From Shimia gijangensis (GTDB taxonomy: Bacteria; Pseudomonadota; Alphaproteobacteria; Rhodobacterales; Rhodobacteraceae): DNA of 63,029 nt. Under the pieces are notes generated by a model, which worked only from the letters and a program-made list of their open reading frames with translations, did not search any database and was not told the DNA's origin. Shown in pieces: positions 8,074-16,921 of this stretch. Position numbers and translations under genes: made by a program. The stretch lies in the NCBI RefSeq assembly GCF_900142085.1, contig NZ_FQZQ01000023.1:1-63029 (forward strand), written 5' to 3'. The first letter of the stretch is position 1. Every line of letters begins with the position of its first letter.

Positions 8074-8568
8074 TCAGCGACGTGCCTGGCGGGCATTCTC
8101 AATAGCCACAACTTTGATTGTACGCACACCAGCCAATTGCTGATCTGTAAGGCTGTGGGCCACGGTCACCAGACGGGTGTTATCTGCGCCACCTCTGAAT
8201 CCGCTGGCTGGATGAATGGCCATCAGATCGTATGTCAGAACGCCTTTGACAGGTTTGCCGTCATTCTGGGGCATCAGTTTAACACTAAAGGCTCCTTGAA
8301 CATAGGCGACGCCCGCCGCACGGATTAAAGCCCCATCAGCCACCCGCTCAACTTTTAACTCTGTGATTTTGGCCACGGTAATTCCGGGATAGACCTCGTC
8401 AGGTTTTGAGACAAAACCTGATTTCGCCGGAATAAGTGGGTTGGCCGTAGCCCCACCTTCGACGTCCACCTCCTCAGAGCCATCAAACCAGTTGACCGGG
8501 TTGTACCGCGAGTTGCACGCGCTTACGCCCATTACAGCAATGGCAAGACATAGAACAAAAACCCGCAT
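8074..8568 (-). CDS. putative lipoprotein of unknown function
   Basis: A 164-residue envelope protein with a clear type II signal. It has a short basic start (MR), a hydrophobic core FVLCLAIAVMG, and the lipobox VSAC with Cys18 as the lipidated residue. The mature part has an NPVNWF segment and a beta-rich C-terminal region (residues 70-160) without a family I can name. The residue after Cys is Asn, not Asp, so sorting to the outer membrane is plausible. It is convergent with rnd, ending 4 bp from it, and divergent from sufE. Conserved small lipoproteins in this position are common in Rhodobacterales, but the function is unknown. Confidence 0.75.
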   Translation of the reverse strand: MRVFVLCLAIAVMGVSACNSRYNPVNWFDGSEEVDVEGGATANPLIPAKSGFVSKPDEVYPGITVAKITELKVERVADGALIRAAGVAYVQGAFSVKLMPQNDGKPVKGVLTYDLMAIHPASGFRGGADNTRLVTVAHSLTDQQLAGVRTIKVVAIENARQARR

Positions 8569-8697
8569 CAGATCGACCTCGACATCCTTTTGTTCTGGGT
8601 TACCCGATTGCGTCGCAGTTGAAAAGCGTCAAGGCAGGGTCTGGACCTTTGAACCCGGTCGTCTTAGGTGAAATGAACGAAAAAAAGGAATGCGATC

Positions 8698-9108
8698 ATG
8701 GCAAGTGCCGCTTTCGAAGAAATTGTCGAAGACTTTGAATTCATCGAAGATTGGGAAGATCGGTATCGCCATGTCATTGATCTTGGCAAGGACATGACAC
8801 CGCTTGAGGACGCGCTTAAAGTGCCTGCGACCAAAGTGGATGGTTGTGCCAGTCAGGTGTGGCTGCATCCGCGGATCGTGGATGGCACATTCAGCTTTGA
8901 TGGCGATAGCGACGCGATGATTGTCCGCGGATTGATTGCCGTTTTGAGAAATCTTTACAATGGCTTATCCTGCAAAGACGTGCTTGCAATCGATGCCCGC
9001 GCCGAAATGGAGCGTCTGGGAATGAACGATCATTTATCAGCGCAGCGATCGAACGGTCTGAGGGCCATGATTGAACGGATTCGTCTGGTGGCCGCCGAGT
9101 CTGCCTGA
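8698..9108 (+). CDS. sufE: cysteine desulfuration protein SufE
   Basis: Accepts persulfide sulfur from the SufS desulfurase for Fe-S cluster assembly. The 136 residues match the SufE fold throughout. The sulfur-accepting Cys50 sits in the signature VDGCASQVWL. The helix EEIVEDFEFIEDWEDRY at the N-terminus and the C-terminal SNGLRAMIERIR are also typical of the family. It stands alone here, without the suf operon, which is usual in Rhodobacterales. The ribosome-binding site is AAAAGGAATG just before the ATG. Confidence 0.95.
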   Translation: MASAAFEEIVEDFEFIEDWEDRYRHVIDLGKDMTPLEDALKVPATKVDGCASQVWLHPRIVDGTFSFDGDSDAMIVRGLIAVLRNLYNGLSCKDVLAIDARAEMERLGMNDHLSAQRSNGLRAMIERIRLVAAESA

Positions 9109-9135
9109 CGCATCCAGACAGACTGAACCAATCCC

Positions 9136-9369
9136 TTACTCAGAGGGCCTGACTTTGGCTTGGTAATGGGTCAGGACAAAGACTCGGATCGCTGAGGCTA
9201 GCCCTGAGTCCAGCCCTCGATCTGCATCAATTTTGGCTGCTAACTCATTGATTGGAATTTGTTTTTCGTCGGCAATCTTCCGAAATGCCAGCCAAAATTC
9301 GGTTTCCAACGAAACGCTGGTCCGGTGACCTTTCAAAGTCAGAGATCGTTTGATGGGTCGAGCGGTCAT
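9136..9369 (-). CDS. ribbon-helix-helix domain protein
   Basis: A 77-residue basic-to-acidic protein of the RHH_4 type. The beta strand (LKGHRTSVSLETEFW) is followed by two helices (FRKIADEKQIPINELAAKI and SAIRVFVLTHY), the standard arrangement for a dimeric DNA-binding ribbon-helix-helix. Its start overlaps the stop of the 59-residue DUF4169 gene (ATGA), which in turn overlaps fumC, so the three form one tightly packed operon. The target is unknown; regulation of neighbouring metabolism is only a guess. Confidence 0.8.
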   Translation of the reverse strand: MTARPIKRSLTLKGHRTSVSLETEFWLAFRKIADEKQIPINELAAKIDADRGLDSGLASAIRVFVLTHYQAKVRPSE

Positions 9370-9545
9370 GTGTCGTCTCGTTTGTGACCGTCAATATGGC
9401 GCACGGTCTTGTCTAGTTCTGATTTCTCGCGTTGTTTTTCCAACCCAGTGCGGCCGAATTTCATCGAGTTTTCGTCGGCACGGGCCTTTTTCTTGGCCCG
9501 TGCTTTTTGTTTTTTGAACCGGTTGAGATTGACCGGCTGTGCCAT
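9366..9545 (-). CDS. DUF4169 family protein (59 residues)
   Basis: A very short, highly basic protein beginning [20 protein letters not shown] and continuing with an FGRTGLEKQREKSELDK segment, the hallmark of DUF4169 in Rhodobacterales. The start codon at 9545 overlaps the fumC stop (TGATG), and its stop overlaps the start of the RHH gene (ATGA). The overlaps on both sides, in frame with good codon structure, show that it is a real gene despite its size. The many lysines and arginines point to nucleic acid or ribosome contact. Function unknown. Confidence 0.85.
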   Translation of the reverse strand: MAQPVNLNRFKKQKARAKKKARADENSMKFGRTGLEKQREKSELDKTVRHIDGHKRDDT

Positions 9546-10939
9546 CAGTCCTTGGGGCCGATCATCTGTTCAGGGCGGACAACTGCGTCAAAGGTTGCTT
9601 CATCCACAAATCCCAGTGCCACCGCCTCTTCTTTGAGAGTGGTGCCGTTCTTATGCGCCGTTTTGGCAACCTTGGTGGCGTTGTCATAGCCAATTGTCGG
9701 GGCAAGGGCAGTGACAAGCATCAGCGATTCTTTCATCAGCTTGTCGATCCGAGGTTCATTGGCCTGAATGCCCAGCAGCATACGCTCAGTAAAGCTGTCA
9801 GACGCATCTCCCAACAGTTGGATAGACTGCAAGAGATTGTAGGACATCATCGGGTTATAGACGTTCAGTTCAAAATGACCTTGCGAGCCTGCAAATTTAA
9901 TAGCTGCATCATTGCCCATAACATGAGCTGCCACTTGTGTAAGAGCTTCGGCCTGGGTTGGGTTCACCTTGCCCGGCATGATCGATGAACCGGGTTCGTT
10001 TTCTGGCAAGATCAATTCACCCAAACCGGATCGAGGTCCTGACCCCAAGAATCTGATATCATTGGCAATTTTATAGCAGCTACCTGCGACCGTCGCCAAG
10101 GCGCCGGACATGAAGACCATCGCATCGTGTGCGGCCAAGGCTTCGAATTTGTTGGGGGCGGTGACAAACGGCAGGCTTGTGATCTCTGCCATATTGGCGG
10201 CCACGGTTTCACCCCAACCCTTTTTGGTGTTCAATCCTGTACCCACAGCGGTGCCGCCCTGAGCCAGCTCGTAAATTCCGGGCAAGGCAACCTCGACGCG
10301 CGCAATTCCCTGACGGATCTGATGTGCATAGCCCGAGAATTCCTGCCCCAAAGTCAGCGGTGTGGCATCCTGAGTGTGGGTGCGGCCGATCTTTATGATG
10401 TCTTTGAACTCTTCTGATTTTTGTTCAAGCCCCTCGGCTAGCTTGCTCAGGCCGGGCATCAGAACGTCCCGGATGCTCATCGCGGTGGCGACATGCATCG
10501 CCGTGGGGAACGTATCGTTGGATGATTGGCCCATGTTGCAGTGATCGTTCGGATGAACAGGGTCTTTTGAGCCGATTACACCACCCAGAATTTCGATCGC
10601 CCGGTTGGCAATAACTTCGTTCGAATTCATATTTGATTGCGTGCCTGAACCGGTTTGCCAAACAACCAAAGGAAAGTTGTCGTCAAATTTGCCTGCAACT
10701 ACTTCGCTTGCAGCCTGAATGACGGCGTCCGCAATTGTACCGTCCAAGCTGCCGCTGGCTTTGTTAGCCATGGCACATGCCTGTTTGATCACGCCAAGTG
10801 CGCGCACGATGGCAACGGGCTGTTTTTCCCAACCAATTGGAAAGTTCATTATCGAACGTTGGGTCTGCGCGCCCCAATATTTGTCGGTAGGAACTTCGAG
10901 AGGGCCAAAGCTGTCGGTTTCGGTGCGGGTCTGAGTCAT
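9545..10939 (-). CDS. fumC: class II fumarate hydratase
   Basis: Interconverts fumarate and malate in the TCA cycle; iron-independent tetramer. 464 residues, as expected. The superfamily signature [11 protein letters not shown] is at 317-327 and contains the catalytic Ser318. His188 lies in [10 protein letters not shown]. The [11 protein letters not shown] substrate-site segment is also present, as are [10 protein letters not shown] and the B-site region. It heads the three-gene overlap fumC-DUF4169-RHH. Confidence 0.97.
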   Translation of the reverse strand: MTQTRTETDSFGPLEVPTDKYWGAQTQRSIMNFPIGWEKQPVAIVRALGVIKQACAMANKASGSLDGTIADAVIQAASEVVAGKFDDNFPLVVWQTGSGTQSNMNSNEVIANRAIEILGGVIGSKDPVHPNDHCNMGQSSNDTFPTAMHVATAMSIRDVLMPGLSKLAEGLEQKSEEFKDIIKIGRTHTQDATPLTLGQEFSGYAHQIRQGIARVEVALPGIYELAQGGTAVGTGLNTKKGWGETVAANMAEITSLPFVTAPNKFEALAAHDAMVFMSGALATVAGSCYKIANDIRFLGSGPRSGLGELILPENEPGSSIMPGKVNPTQAEALTQVAAHVMGNDAAIKFAGSQGHFELNVYNPMMSYNLLQSIQLLGDASDSFTERMLLGIQANEPRIDKLMKESLMLVTALAPTIGYDNATKVAKTAHKNGTTLKEEAVALGFVDEATFDAVVRPEQMIGPKD

Positions 10940-11084
10940 GTCGAGGCTCCATTGAATAGGTCAGGAACTTCATAGCCAAACTGCGGGAAAGTTCAATAAG
11001 TATACAATGGAATACAAGTTACTGCGAAACTACGACGCGGTGGAGGGAACCAAAAACTGTTCAGATTTTAGAAGGGTCGAAATG

Positions 11085-11552
11085 TCAGCGGCGGAAACTG
11101 TCGAGACTCACAATCTCGGCATCCTTCTTAGGTTCATCTTCTGGCTCAACCTCGGCCAATGAAATTTCTGGGATGTCTTCTTCGGACTCGTCTTCATCTT
11201 CCTGAGTTTCAAACCGCAACCCGAATTCTACCGAAGGGTCTACAAAGGTCTTAATCGCATCATAAGGAACACAAAGCCGTTCTGGAGAATCGCCAAAATT
11301 CAGTGTGACTTCAAAGCCCGTGTCCGAAACTTGCAGATCATCGTACCAATGCTGCATCACCACGGTCATCTCGCCCGGGTAACGATCAATCAGCCAATCC
11401 GCGATGTTCACGTCCGGATGATGCGTATCAAACGTGATAAAGAAGTGGTGTTCGCCGGGTAACCCGTTGCTTTGCACATCCGTCAAAACCTCTTGAATGA
11501 GGTTGCGCATGGCGCGGTGCATCAGATTTCCATAATCAATCGTCCGAGACAT
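11085..11552 (-). CDS. sspB: SspB-type ClpXP adaptor protein
   Basis: Delivers ssrA-tagged, incompletely made proteins to the ClpXP protease. At 155 residues it matches the alphaproteobacterial SspB form. The tag-binding domain spans about 1-105 (IDYGNLMHRAMRNLIQEVL, HHFFITFDT, WLIDRYPGEMTVVMQHW, and the C-terminal strand RLCVPYDAIKTFVDPSVEF). A long acidic linker follows (EDEDESEEDIPEI), and a short basic tail (DSFRR) probably docks on ClpX. The tmRNA gene that makes the tag lies only about 1.9 kb away (13428-13745), an informative neighbourhood. Confidence 0.92.
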   Translation of the reverse strand: MSRTIDYGNLMHRAMRNLIQEVLTDVQSNGLPGEHHFFITFDTHHPDVNIADWLIDRYPGEMTVVMQHWYDDLQVSDTGFEVTLNFGDSPERLCVPYDAIKTFVDPSVEFGLRFETQEDEDESEEDIPEISLAEVEPEDEPKKDAEIVSLDSFRR

Positions 11553-11632
11553 GGTCTCACCTCTGGTCCGTCCGATTCAACAATAGTGGATTCGTCGGGA
11601 AACAAAAGATGCTCACGCAAATTTAGATGTAC

Positions 11633-12916
11633 TCAGATCCAAACAAAGTTCATTGCAGCCAAAGCACATGCCGACAAGGTTGCAACTACGGACAGACGCA
11701 GCGCAAATATCAGAACACAACCAAAGGCGACCAGCGCCAGTTCCATCGGTTGAAAGCTGGACAGGACGGGCAGGGTGCCGAGGTCCACAACAACATGGTC
11801 CTCAAACAAAACATGCAGCGAAAACCACAAGCCAAGGTTTGCTATAACCCCGACAATGGCTGCCGAAATCATCGCCAATGCGCTGTTTAGTCGGGGCAAT
11901 TGCAATAAGCGTTCAACATAGGGTGCGCCAGCGAAAATCCATAAAAAACAAGGGATAAAGGTGCACCAAAGCGTGATTAATCCGGTCGCCACTGCAAGCA
12001 AAACGCCGCCTTGCTGGTACCCTGCCAGCTGGCCGACAAATTGAGTAACCAGAATTAATGGGCCCGGCGTGGTTTCGGCCAGCCCCAAAGCGTCCATCAT
12101 CTGAGCCGTTGTCAGCCAGTGATGTTCACTGACTACAGCTTGGACCATATAGGCCAGAACTGCATAAGCTCCTCCAAAAGTAACCACGGCCAGTTTTGAA
12201 AAGAACAGGGCCACGTCGGTCAGAAATGTCGCTCCGCTGACCATCAAGACCGCTATCGGAACCAACCACAAGGTGCCCCAAACCAAAATGGTCCTAACGG
12301 TGTCTTTCCACGGTGCGGCGCGTGGTGGCGCCGGAAAGCTATCATCGGCACGTGGCCGAAGCATCCCAACAAAACTTGCGATCATGACCACTGCTGGAAA
12401 AGGCAATGCCGAGGTAAACAACACAAGGAAAGCAAGCAAAGCTGCAATTCGCGCCGGCCAATCAATCAGCACTCGTCCAGATAGGCGGATCAGCGCCTGC
12501 AGGATAATTGCCACAACAGCAGCCTGAACCCCCAGAAACGCGGCCTTGACCAAAGGCAGGTCGCCAAAGCCAATGTAAAGCCCCCCCAAAAGAGCAATCA
12601 CCAAAGCGCCAGGCAAGACAAACAGCAATCCGCCGATCAAGCCCCCGATTGTGCCGCGCAGTTTCCAGCCGGTGAAGGTGGCCAGTTGCATCGCTTCGGG
12701 TCCCGGCAACATCATGCAAAAAGACAACGCGCCCAGAAACTGCTTGTCCGATAGCCAGGGCCGCTGTTCAACCAGTTCGCGGTGCATGAGGCTGATTTGT
12801 GCTGCAGGCCCACCAAAAGATAACAGGCCAATACGTCCGAAAACACGGATCAGTTCTGATATCGGGGGAGCATTTTGCACAGCTCCTAGGGCATCATGCG
12901 TGACCGATTCCCGCAA
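11633..12916 (-). CDS. chrA: chromate transporter, long-chain two-domain type
   Basis: An inner-membrane protein of 427 residues with about 10-12 hydrophobic segments and two homologous CHR domains. The first has GLLSFGGPAAQISLMH and LPGPEAMQLATFTGW. The second has LAVVTFGGAYAVLAYM and AETTPGPLILVTQFVGQLAGY. The paired FGGP/FGG and PGP motifs define the ChrA family, which exports chromate by proton antiport; sulfate has also been discussed as a substrate. The only available start is TTG at 12916. The neighbour upstream is a SnoaL-like protein, 15 bp away, so they may be co-transcribed. The family is secure; the physiological substrate is inferred. Confidence 0.9.
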   Translation of the reverse strand: MRESVTHDALGAVQNAPPISELIRVFGRIGLLSFGGPAAQISLMHRELVEQRPWLSDKQFLGALSFCMMLPGPEAMQLATFTGWKLRGTIGGLIGGLLFVLPGALVIALLGGLYIGFGDLPLVKAAFLGVQAAVVAIILQALIRLSGRVLIDWPARIAALLAFLVLFTSALPFPAVVMIASFVGMLRPRADDSFPAPPRAAPWKDTVRTILVWGTLWLVPIAVLMVSGATFLTDVALFFSKLAVVTFGGAYAVLAYMVQAVVSEHHWLTTAQMMDALGLAETTPGPLILVTQFVGQLAGYQQGGVLLAVATGLITLWCTFIPCFLWIFAGAPYVERLLQLPRLNSALAMISAAIVGVIANLGLWFSLHVLFEDHVVVDLGTLPVLSSFQPMELALVAFGCVLIFALRLSVVATLSACALAAMNFVWI

Positions 12917-12931
12917 GCCAATTCTGAAAAT

Positions 12932-13369
12932 CTAACCGATACGCTGGCCAGTCAGACACAATGCAAGGCTTTGCTCTGGCAGCAGACCCACTTGCTCAAA
13001 AAAGCTCATGAAATCAAAGCTGTTGTAGGTTTCGGCAATTTTGTCACCGTTGAAGCGCGCAAAAAGTTGGCCCGTGCCTATCACAGGCTTTCCGGAACTC
13101 GCATCTGTTACCCGCATCGAATATAGGGCTGACGCCCAGTCACCGTCTTCCATGACCTTATCGAGCGACACGGTTGGGTTTTCGACCATGGCGAGAAACA
13201 TTGGCACAAGCTCGCGAAACTCATCCGGCCCCATCTGCATTTCCGGCAAAAGGCCAGCTGCCTGTGTATCAGGGCTAAACATTTCATCAATCGCATCAAG
13301 ATCGCCCTCGACCCAGACACGTTGATACCAATCTTCCAGAATTTGTCGCTTTTCCATAAGGGTATCCAT
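12932..13369 (-). CDS. SnoaL-like / NTF2-fold protein
   Basis: About 145 residues with the alpha-plus-beta barrel pattern of SnoaL and nuclear-transport-factor-2-like proteins. An N-terminal helix (ILEDWYQRVWVEGDLDAIDEMF) precedes the pocket-lining strands (WASALYSMRVTDA, GQLFARFNGDKIAETYNSFD). ATG 13369 is chosen because AGGATCAGG lies just upstream; ATG 13357 also fits. Proteins of this fold act as small isomerases, cyclases or binding proteins, and the active residues cannot be assigned here. It ends 15 bp before the chrA start and begins about 60 bp from the 3' end of ssrA. Confidence 0.75.
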   Translation of the reverse strand: MDTLMEKRQILEDWYQRVWVEGDLDAIDEMFSPDTQAAGLLPEMQMGPDEFRELVPMFLAMVENPTVSLDKVMEDGDWASALYSMRVTDASSGKPVIGTGQLFARFNGDKIAETYNSFDFMSFFEQVGLLPEQSLALCLTGQRIG

Positions 13370-13427
13370 CCTGATCCTAGTTGCGTCAGCACAACAATGA
13401 GTCACAGGCATGAGGATTCGGTTAATG

Positions 13428-13745
13428 TTGGAAAGTGCAGGTTTCTGTTGCCAGGTACCTGCGAACCCCGCCTTAGGTCGCTAAACCCAAGGAGTTAGTT
13501 TCGGCGACATTTACAGCTTACGCTGCAACTGCCATTGCCGGAGCACGATTGTCATTTGCAATTGTACAAGTTTCGCCGATAACGGTGGCAGACAGCCGAA
13601 ACAAAGCTAACCCCTTTAGACGTTCGTCGATCCTATTTCGTCCCCATGATCCTCAAATGAAGGATTTTTGGTGGAGACGCCGGGTACCGCCCCCGGGTCC
13701 GATCCGCTTATTGCGAGCGCGTTTATGTCCATAGTCCCCGAAGAG
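13428..13745 (-). ncRNA. ssrA: tmRNA, two-piece circularly permuted alphaproteobacterial form
   Basis: Read on the minus strand, the acceptor half comes first (about 13745 to 13669). It ends in CCGGCGTCTCCACCA with the CCA at 13671-13669. A spacer of about 23 nt follows, then the coding half starting GGGGACGAAATAGGATCGA at 13645. The seven bases GGGGACG pair with CGTCTCC of the acceptor half, rebuilding the acceptor stem. The coding half carries the tag frame at 13559-13518. This order (3' half before 5' half) is the permuted design known from alphaproteobacteria, where processing leaves two RNAs. A TATATT box at 13759-13754 fits transcription starting near 13745. The 3' boundary of the coding half (about 13430) is approximate. 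Confidence 0.93.
13518..13559 (-). other. ssrA proteolysis-tag reading frame
   Basis: Fourteen codons inside the tmRNA coding half encode ANDNRAPAMAVAA followed by TAA. It begins AND-N as alphaproteobacterial tags do and ends AVAA, the C-terminal degron for ClpXP. The middle residues NRA may contact SspB, whose gene is nearby. Confidence 0.92.
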
Positions 13746-13964
13746 ACACACCTAATATAGAGGCTTGGTCAAAGGATTGAAAGGGCAATACAGCAGTCAA
13801 AATCCGGGATTGCGCCAGATCGAAACAACAAAGGGTAAGATGTGATAGACTTAAGGGATCACAATTGACGCTTTTTGAAAGGTGCCAGATTCCTACAATT
13901 TCGGAACGCGGTTATAGTGTCGTCAGAAGAAATTTGAAATGTGTTGTTTTAGAGGGAGAAAAGT

Positions 13965-14657
13965 ATGAAAAACTTGAATAAAACCAGCCAACGCAAGTCC
14001 TCAGTCCATTGGCTTCTTTTCATAGTTTATGTGGCTGCAACCGTTGGGTTTTCGTTACCCCCAAGCGCTGCATATTCATCCTCAGAGAAGGCGCCTTATT
14101 GCGGTGCTTACCCTGCCGCCGAAGCAGAATATTTGTGTGAGTGCCTGCCAAATTCTGCCCAGGGGTCCGTGTGGGGCTCGGGCCCATATACCGCCGATAG
14201 CAGCATATGTGCCGCTGCTCGGCACGCTGGCGTCATTGATACGCAAGGAGGCCTTGTCCAGACAATCCGAAGACCCGGCCAAAACAGCTATGAAGGGTCA
14301 GTTGCGAATGGGATAACAACTTCTGGATGGGGCGCCTATGCGACAAGTTTTTCTTTGGTCAACGGCACCGACCAAATTGCCGCGTGCAGCGTCATGCCAT
14401 CCGGGGCCACCTTTTTGCAATGCAGATGCGATCCTGGGCTTTTGCAACAAGGTCAGGTTTGGGGTGTGGGCCCGTACACGTCTGACAGCAATATTTGTTC
14501 TGCCGCCCGGCACGCCGGATTAATTGCTCACGAAGGCGGAATTGTTGAGGTCTTATCCTTGGGGGGATTGTCCAGCTATTCAGGGTCTTCCGCGCACGGA
14601 CAAACGACGTCCGCGTGGGGCCAATATGGCGCTAGCATCACGTTTAATCGCAACTAG
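13965..14657 (+). CDS. secreted protein with two tandem LCCL domains
   Basis: A 230-residue exported protein. The signal peptide has a basic N-terminus and the hydrophobic run WLLFIVYVAATVGFSL, with cleavage likely after about residue 37. Two homologous LCCL modules follow (about 46-128 and 138-229). Each has the pattern VWGxGPYTxDSxICxAARHAG, then GG, then a YxGSxxxGxTTSxWGxY stretch, with paired cysteines. LCCL domains are best known from animal secreted proteins such as cochlin and Limulus factor C, and occur sporadically in bacteria. The role is unknown; lipid or polysaccharide binding outside the cell is conceivable. AGGGAGA precedes the ATG. It is convergent with the GntR gene. Confidence 0.85.
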   Translation: MKNLNKTSQRKSSVHWLLFIVYVAATVGFSLPPSAAYSSSEKAPYCGAYPAAEAEYLCECLPNSAQGSVWGSGPYTADSSICAAARHAGVIDTQGGLVQTIRRPGQNSYEGSVANGITTSGWGAYATSFSLVNGTDQIAACSVMPSGATFLQCRCDPGLLQQGQVWGVGPYTSDSNICSAARHAGLIAHEGGIVEVLSLGGLSSYSGSSAHGQTTSAWGQYGASITFNRN

Positions 14658-14675
14658 AGATTCAGCCACTAAAGA

Positions 14676-15416
14676 CTAAGAACTAGGCGTTTTTTGCGTT
14701 CGCGCATTCATCGCTGCTTCACCCAGAGACAAAGTGTATTCCGTAAGCTCTGCCAATGCTGCGTCCGCGGCCAAAGCGTCCTGTGCATCGACAGCGTCTG
14801 CGATCCGGGCGTGCAATCCCACGATCATTTCACGGTTACGCTCCGTGAAGGTGATCATGTTCATCAAAGGTTGCATGGCCTCGACCGCTCCGGCCAGTTG
14901 ATAGGATAAAACTGGATTTCCTGCGCCATCCACCAACGCGCGATGAAAAGCGACGTCACTGTCGCAGAAACTCTCATCTGACAGACCTGGCTGGGCCTGA
15001 CGGTGAATCTCGGCGCGCATTGTGGCCAGTTGATCCGGTGTGCGACGCAGAGCTGACAATGGCGCACAGGCGCGTTCCAGCGCATAGCGGGCTTCGCAAG
15101 CGGTTTCAAAATCCACTGCATTCATCGACAGTAAAAGCGTCGAGGTGGTGATGTGGTTGGCATAGGCGTCTTCATAGCTCAGACGCCGCACAAATGCGCC
15201 ACCGGTGGCTCCACGCTGCGTCCGTATAAGGTTTTGCGCCGCAAGTCTTTTTAGGGCTTCCCGAACGGTTGGGCGCGAGACATCAAACTGGTCCGCCAAC
15301 TCGGCTTCGGACGGCAGGCGCTCATCCACATCCATGTCGCCGCTGATGATGGAATCGCGGATCGATTTGGCGATCTGGGCCGACAAATCGGCTTTGCTTT
15401 TTGGGTCTATTTTCAT
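14676..15416 (-). CDS. GntR-family regulator, FadR/FCD subfamily
   Basis: A 246-residue repressor-type protein. The winged helix-turn-helix spans about residues 8-75 (LPSEAELADQFDVSRPTVREALKRL, the GntR signature). The all-helical FCD ligand domain spans about 90-232 and contains the metal or carboxylate ligands typical of the family, e.g. ARYALERACAPL, SDVAFHRALVDGAGN, and GLHARIADAVDAQD. FCD regulators usually sense small organic acids. It is divergent from the DUF2182-DUF1326-DinB-dmdA-acuI run. It may therefore control that run, possibly in response to a DMSP-derived acid; this is inferred from position only. Confidence 0.88.
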   Translation of the reverse strand: MKIDPKSKADLSAQIAKSIRDSIISGDMDVDERLPSEAELADQFDVSRPTVREALKRLAAQNLIRTQRGATGGAFVRRLSYEDAYANHITTSTLLLSMNAVDFETACEARYALERACAPLSALRRTPDQLATMRAEIHRQAQPGLSDESFCDSDVAFHRALVDGAGNPVLSYQLAGAVEAMQPLMNMITFTERNREMIVGLHARIADAVDAQDALAADAALAELTEYTLSLGEAAMNARTQKTPSS

Positions 15417-15474
15417 TTGTCTTACATTTAATGTTTGATCGCAGTTTAAATGTCTGACAATTTACTTGCAAGAA

Positions 15475-16266
15475 ATGAGTCGCCATTGGAAGAGGCTGCG
15501 CAAGATGTTTGCTGCCCGCATCAGATCAATGACCGGAATTCACTGGATTGCCTTGTTTGGGGCAATTCTGGGCGCATGGGTTGTATTGTACCTGATGTCA
15601 TTGCCTACGGATCTGCGGGCTGCCGGGAAGGTTTATGGCTCGGACTTTTGGGTGTCTTTATGCACTGTGACGCCGGATGCAGCAGGATACCTTCGCGTTC
15701 TGGCCATGTGGGTGCTGATGTCAGCCGCGATGATGGCACCGACAGCCTTACCTGCCTTTGCCACCTACGATGACCTAGGGCACTCGACGGACGGCACCAA
15801 TTTCGGCCATCTGGTTTTAGGATATCTGGTGGTGTGGCTCGGCTTTTCAGTGTTTGCGGCGTTGGTGCAAATGGGCCTGTTTCAGATGGATCTGATCAGT
15901 GCGTTTGGCGATAGCCGTTCGGGGTTGTTGTCTGCTGGTTTGCTGGCAGTCGCCGGCGCCTACCAGTTCTCACCTGTTAAAGAAGCCTGTCTCAGCAAAT
16001 GTCGCATGCCGCTGACGTTTTTCATGCAACATTGGGATGAGGGTCCTTGGCGCAATGGCGTCCGGTTGGGCCTGGTTTGCTTGGGCTGTTGTTGGGCTTT
16101 GATGCTGCTGGCCTTTGTCGGTGGCGTGATGAACATTGCCTTTATGGGGCTTGCGACAATCATCATGGTTCTGGAAAAATTGCCCGAAATTGGGCGCTGG
16201 GTCACTCGACCCTTGGGTTTTGCGCTTTTGGCCGCCGCAGCCTGGACGGGCATCACCGCAATTTGA
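15475..16266 (+). CDS. DUF2182 integral membrane protein (predicted metal-binding)
   Basis: A polytopic inner-membrane protein of about 263 residues with seven or so hydrophobic segments. The family motifs are MWVLMSAAMMAPTALP in the second helix, the AGAYQFSPVKEACLSKCRMP segment with its Cys-x3-Cys pair, and the GCCWALMLLAFVGGVMNIAFMG helix. DUF2182 is described as a putative metal-binding membrane family. It usually sits beside DUF1326 genes, as here, suggesting the two work together. ATG 15475 is preferred; a TTG lies 9 bp upstream in frame. It heads the run that leads to dmdA. Confidence 0.85.
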   Translation: MSRHWKRLRKMFAARIRSMTGIHWIALFGAILGAWVVLYLMSLPTDLRAAGKVYGSDFWVSLCTVTPDAAGYLRVLAMWVLMSAAMMAPTALPAFATYDDLGHSTDGTNFGHLVLGYLVVWLGFSVFAALVQMGLFQMDLISAFGDSRSGLLSAGLLAVAGAYQFSPVKEACLSKCRMPLTFFMQHWDEGPWRNGVRLGLVCLGCCWALMLLAFVGGVMNIAFMGLATIIMVLEKLPEIGRWVTRPLGFALLAAAAWTGITAI

Positions 16267-16291
16267 GAAACATAAATACGGAGGAAGTAAG

Positions 16292-16921
16292 ATGGCATTA
16301 GATCAAGTGGGCACAGTGCCCTGGACCATCAAAGGGGAGCTGATCCTCAACTGTAACTGCATCGTGTTCTGTCCTTGCGTGGTCAGCCTCGGCAAACACC
16401 CACCCACAGAAGGTCACTGTCAGGCCTGGGCCGGTGTGCGCATCGATGAAGGCCAGTACGGCGACGAAGATCTGTCGGGTCTGAACATCGGTCTGTTTCT
16501 GGAAATTCCGGGCAACATGGGCCGAGGCAACTGGAAGGCTGCCGTTTACATCGATGACCGCGCTTCCGAGGCCGCCTATGACGGTCTGGTTAACATCTTT
16601 AGCGGTGCTGCACGTGGCACGACTGGCTTGTTCGGCATGCTGGTGGGTGAATTCCTTGGGGCAGAGCGCGAACAAGTCGTGTTTGAAACCGAAGGCAATG
16701 AACGTCGTTTGATGGTCGGCAAGAAAATTCAAGGCGCCGTTGTGCCCGTTGAAGGCAAGGGTGGCGAAGACATCGTTGTCACCAACACCGAATACTGGAT
16801 GGGACCCGACATCACTGTGGCCACAGCCACCAAAGGCAAAGTACGTGCCTTTGGCCGTGTTTGGGATTTCGATGGTCGTTCCGCCGAGATTTGTCAGATC
16901 GACTGGAAGGGCCCTCGCTGA
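16292..16921 (+). CDS. DUF1326 domain protein
   Basis: A soluble protein of 209 residues with a cysteine cluster in the first 30 residues (LNCNCIVFCPCVVS, four Cys) likely to bind a metal or a cluster. It continues with the beta-rich core of DUF1326 (GNWKAAVYIDD, GTTGLFGMLVGEFLG, RVWDFDGRSAEICQIDW). GGAGG at 16281-16285 and the spacing fix ATG 16292. It lies between DUF2182 and DinB genes, and its stop overlaps the DinB start (TGATG). The DUF1326/DUF2182 partnership recurs in proteobacteria, but its function has not been settled. Confidence 0.88.
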   Translation: MALDQVGTVPWTIKGELILNCNCIVFCPCVVSLGKHPPTEGHCQAWAGVRIDEGQYGDEDLSGLNIGLFLEIPGNMGRGNWKAAVYIDDRASEAAYDGLVNIFSGAARGTTGLFGMLVGEFLGAEREQVVFETEGNERRLMVGKKIQGAVVPVEGKGGEDIVVTNTEYWMGPDITVATATKGKVRAFGRVWDFDGRSAEICQIDWKGPR

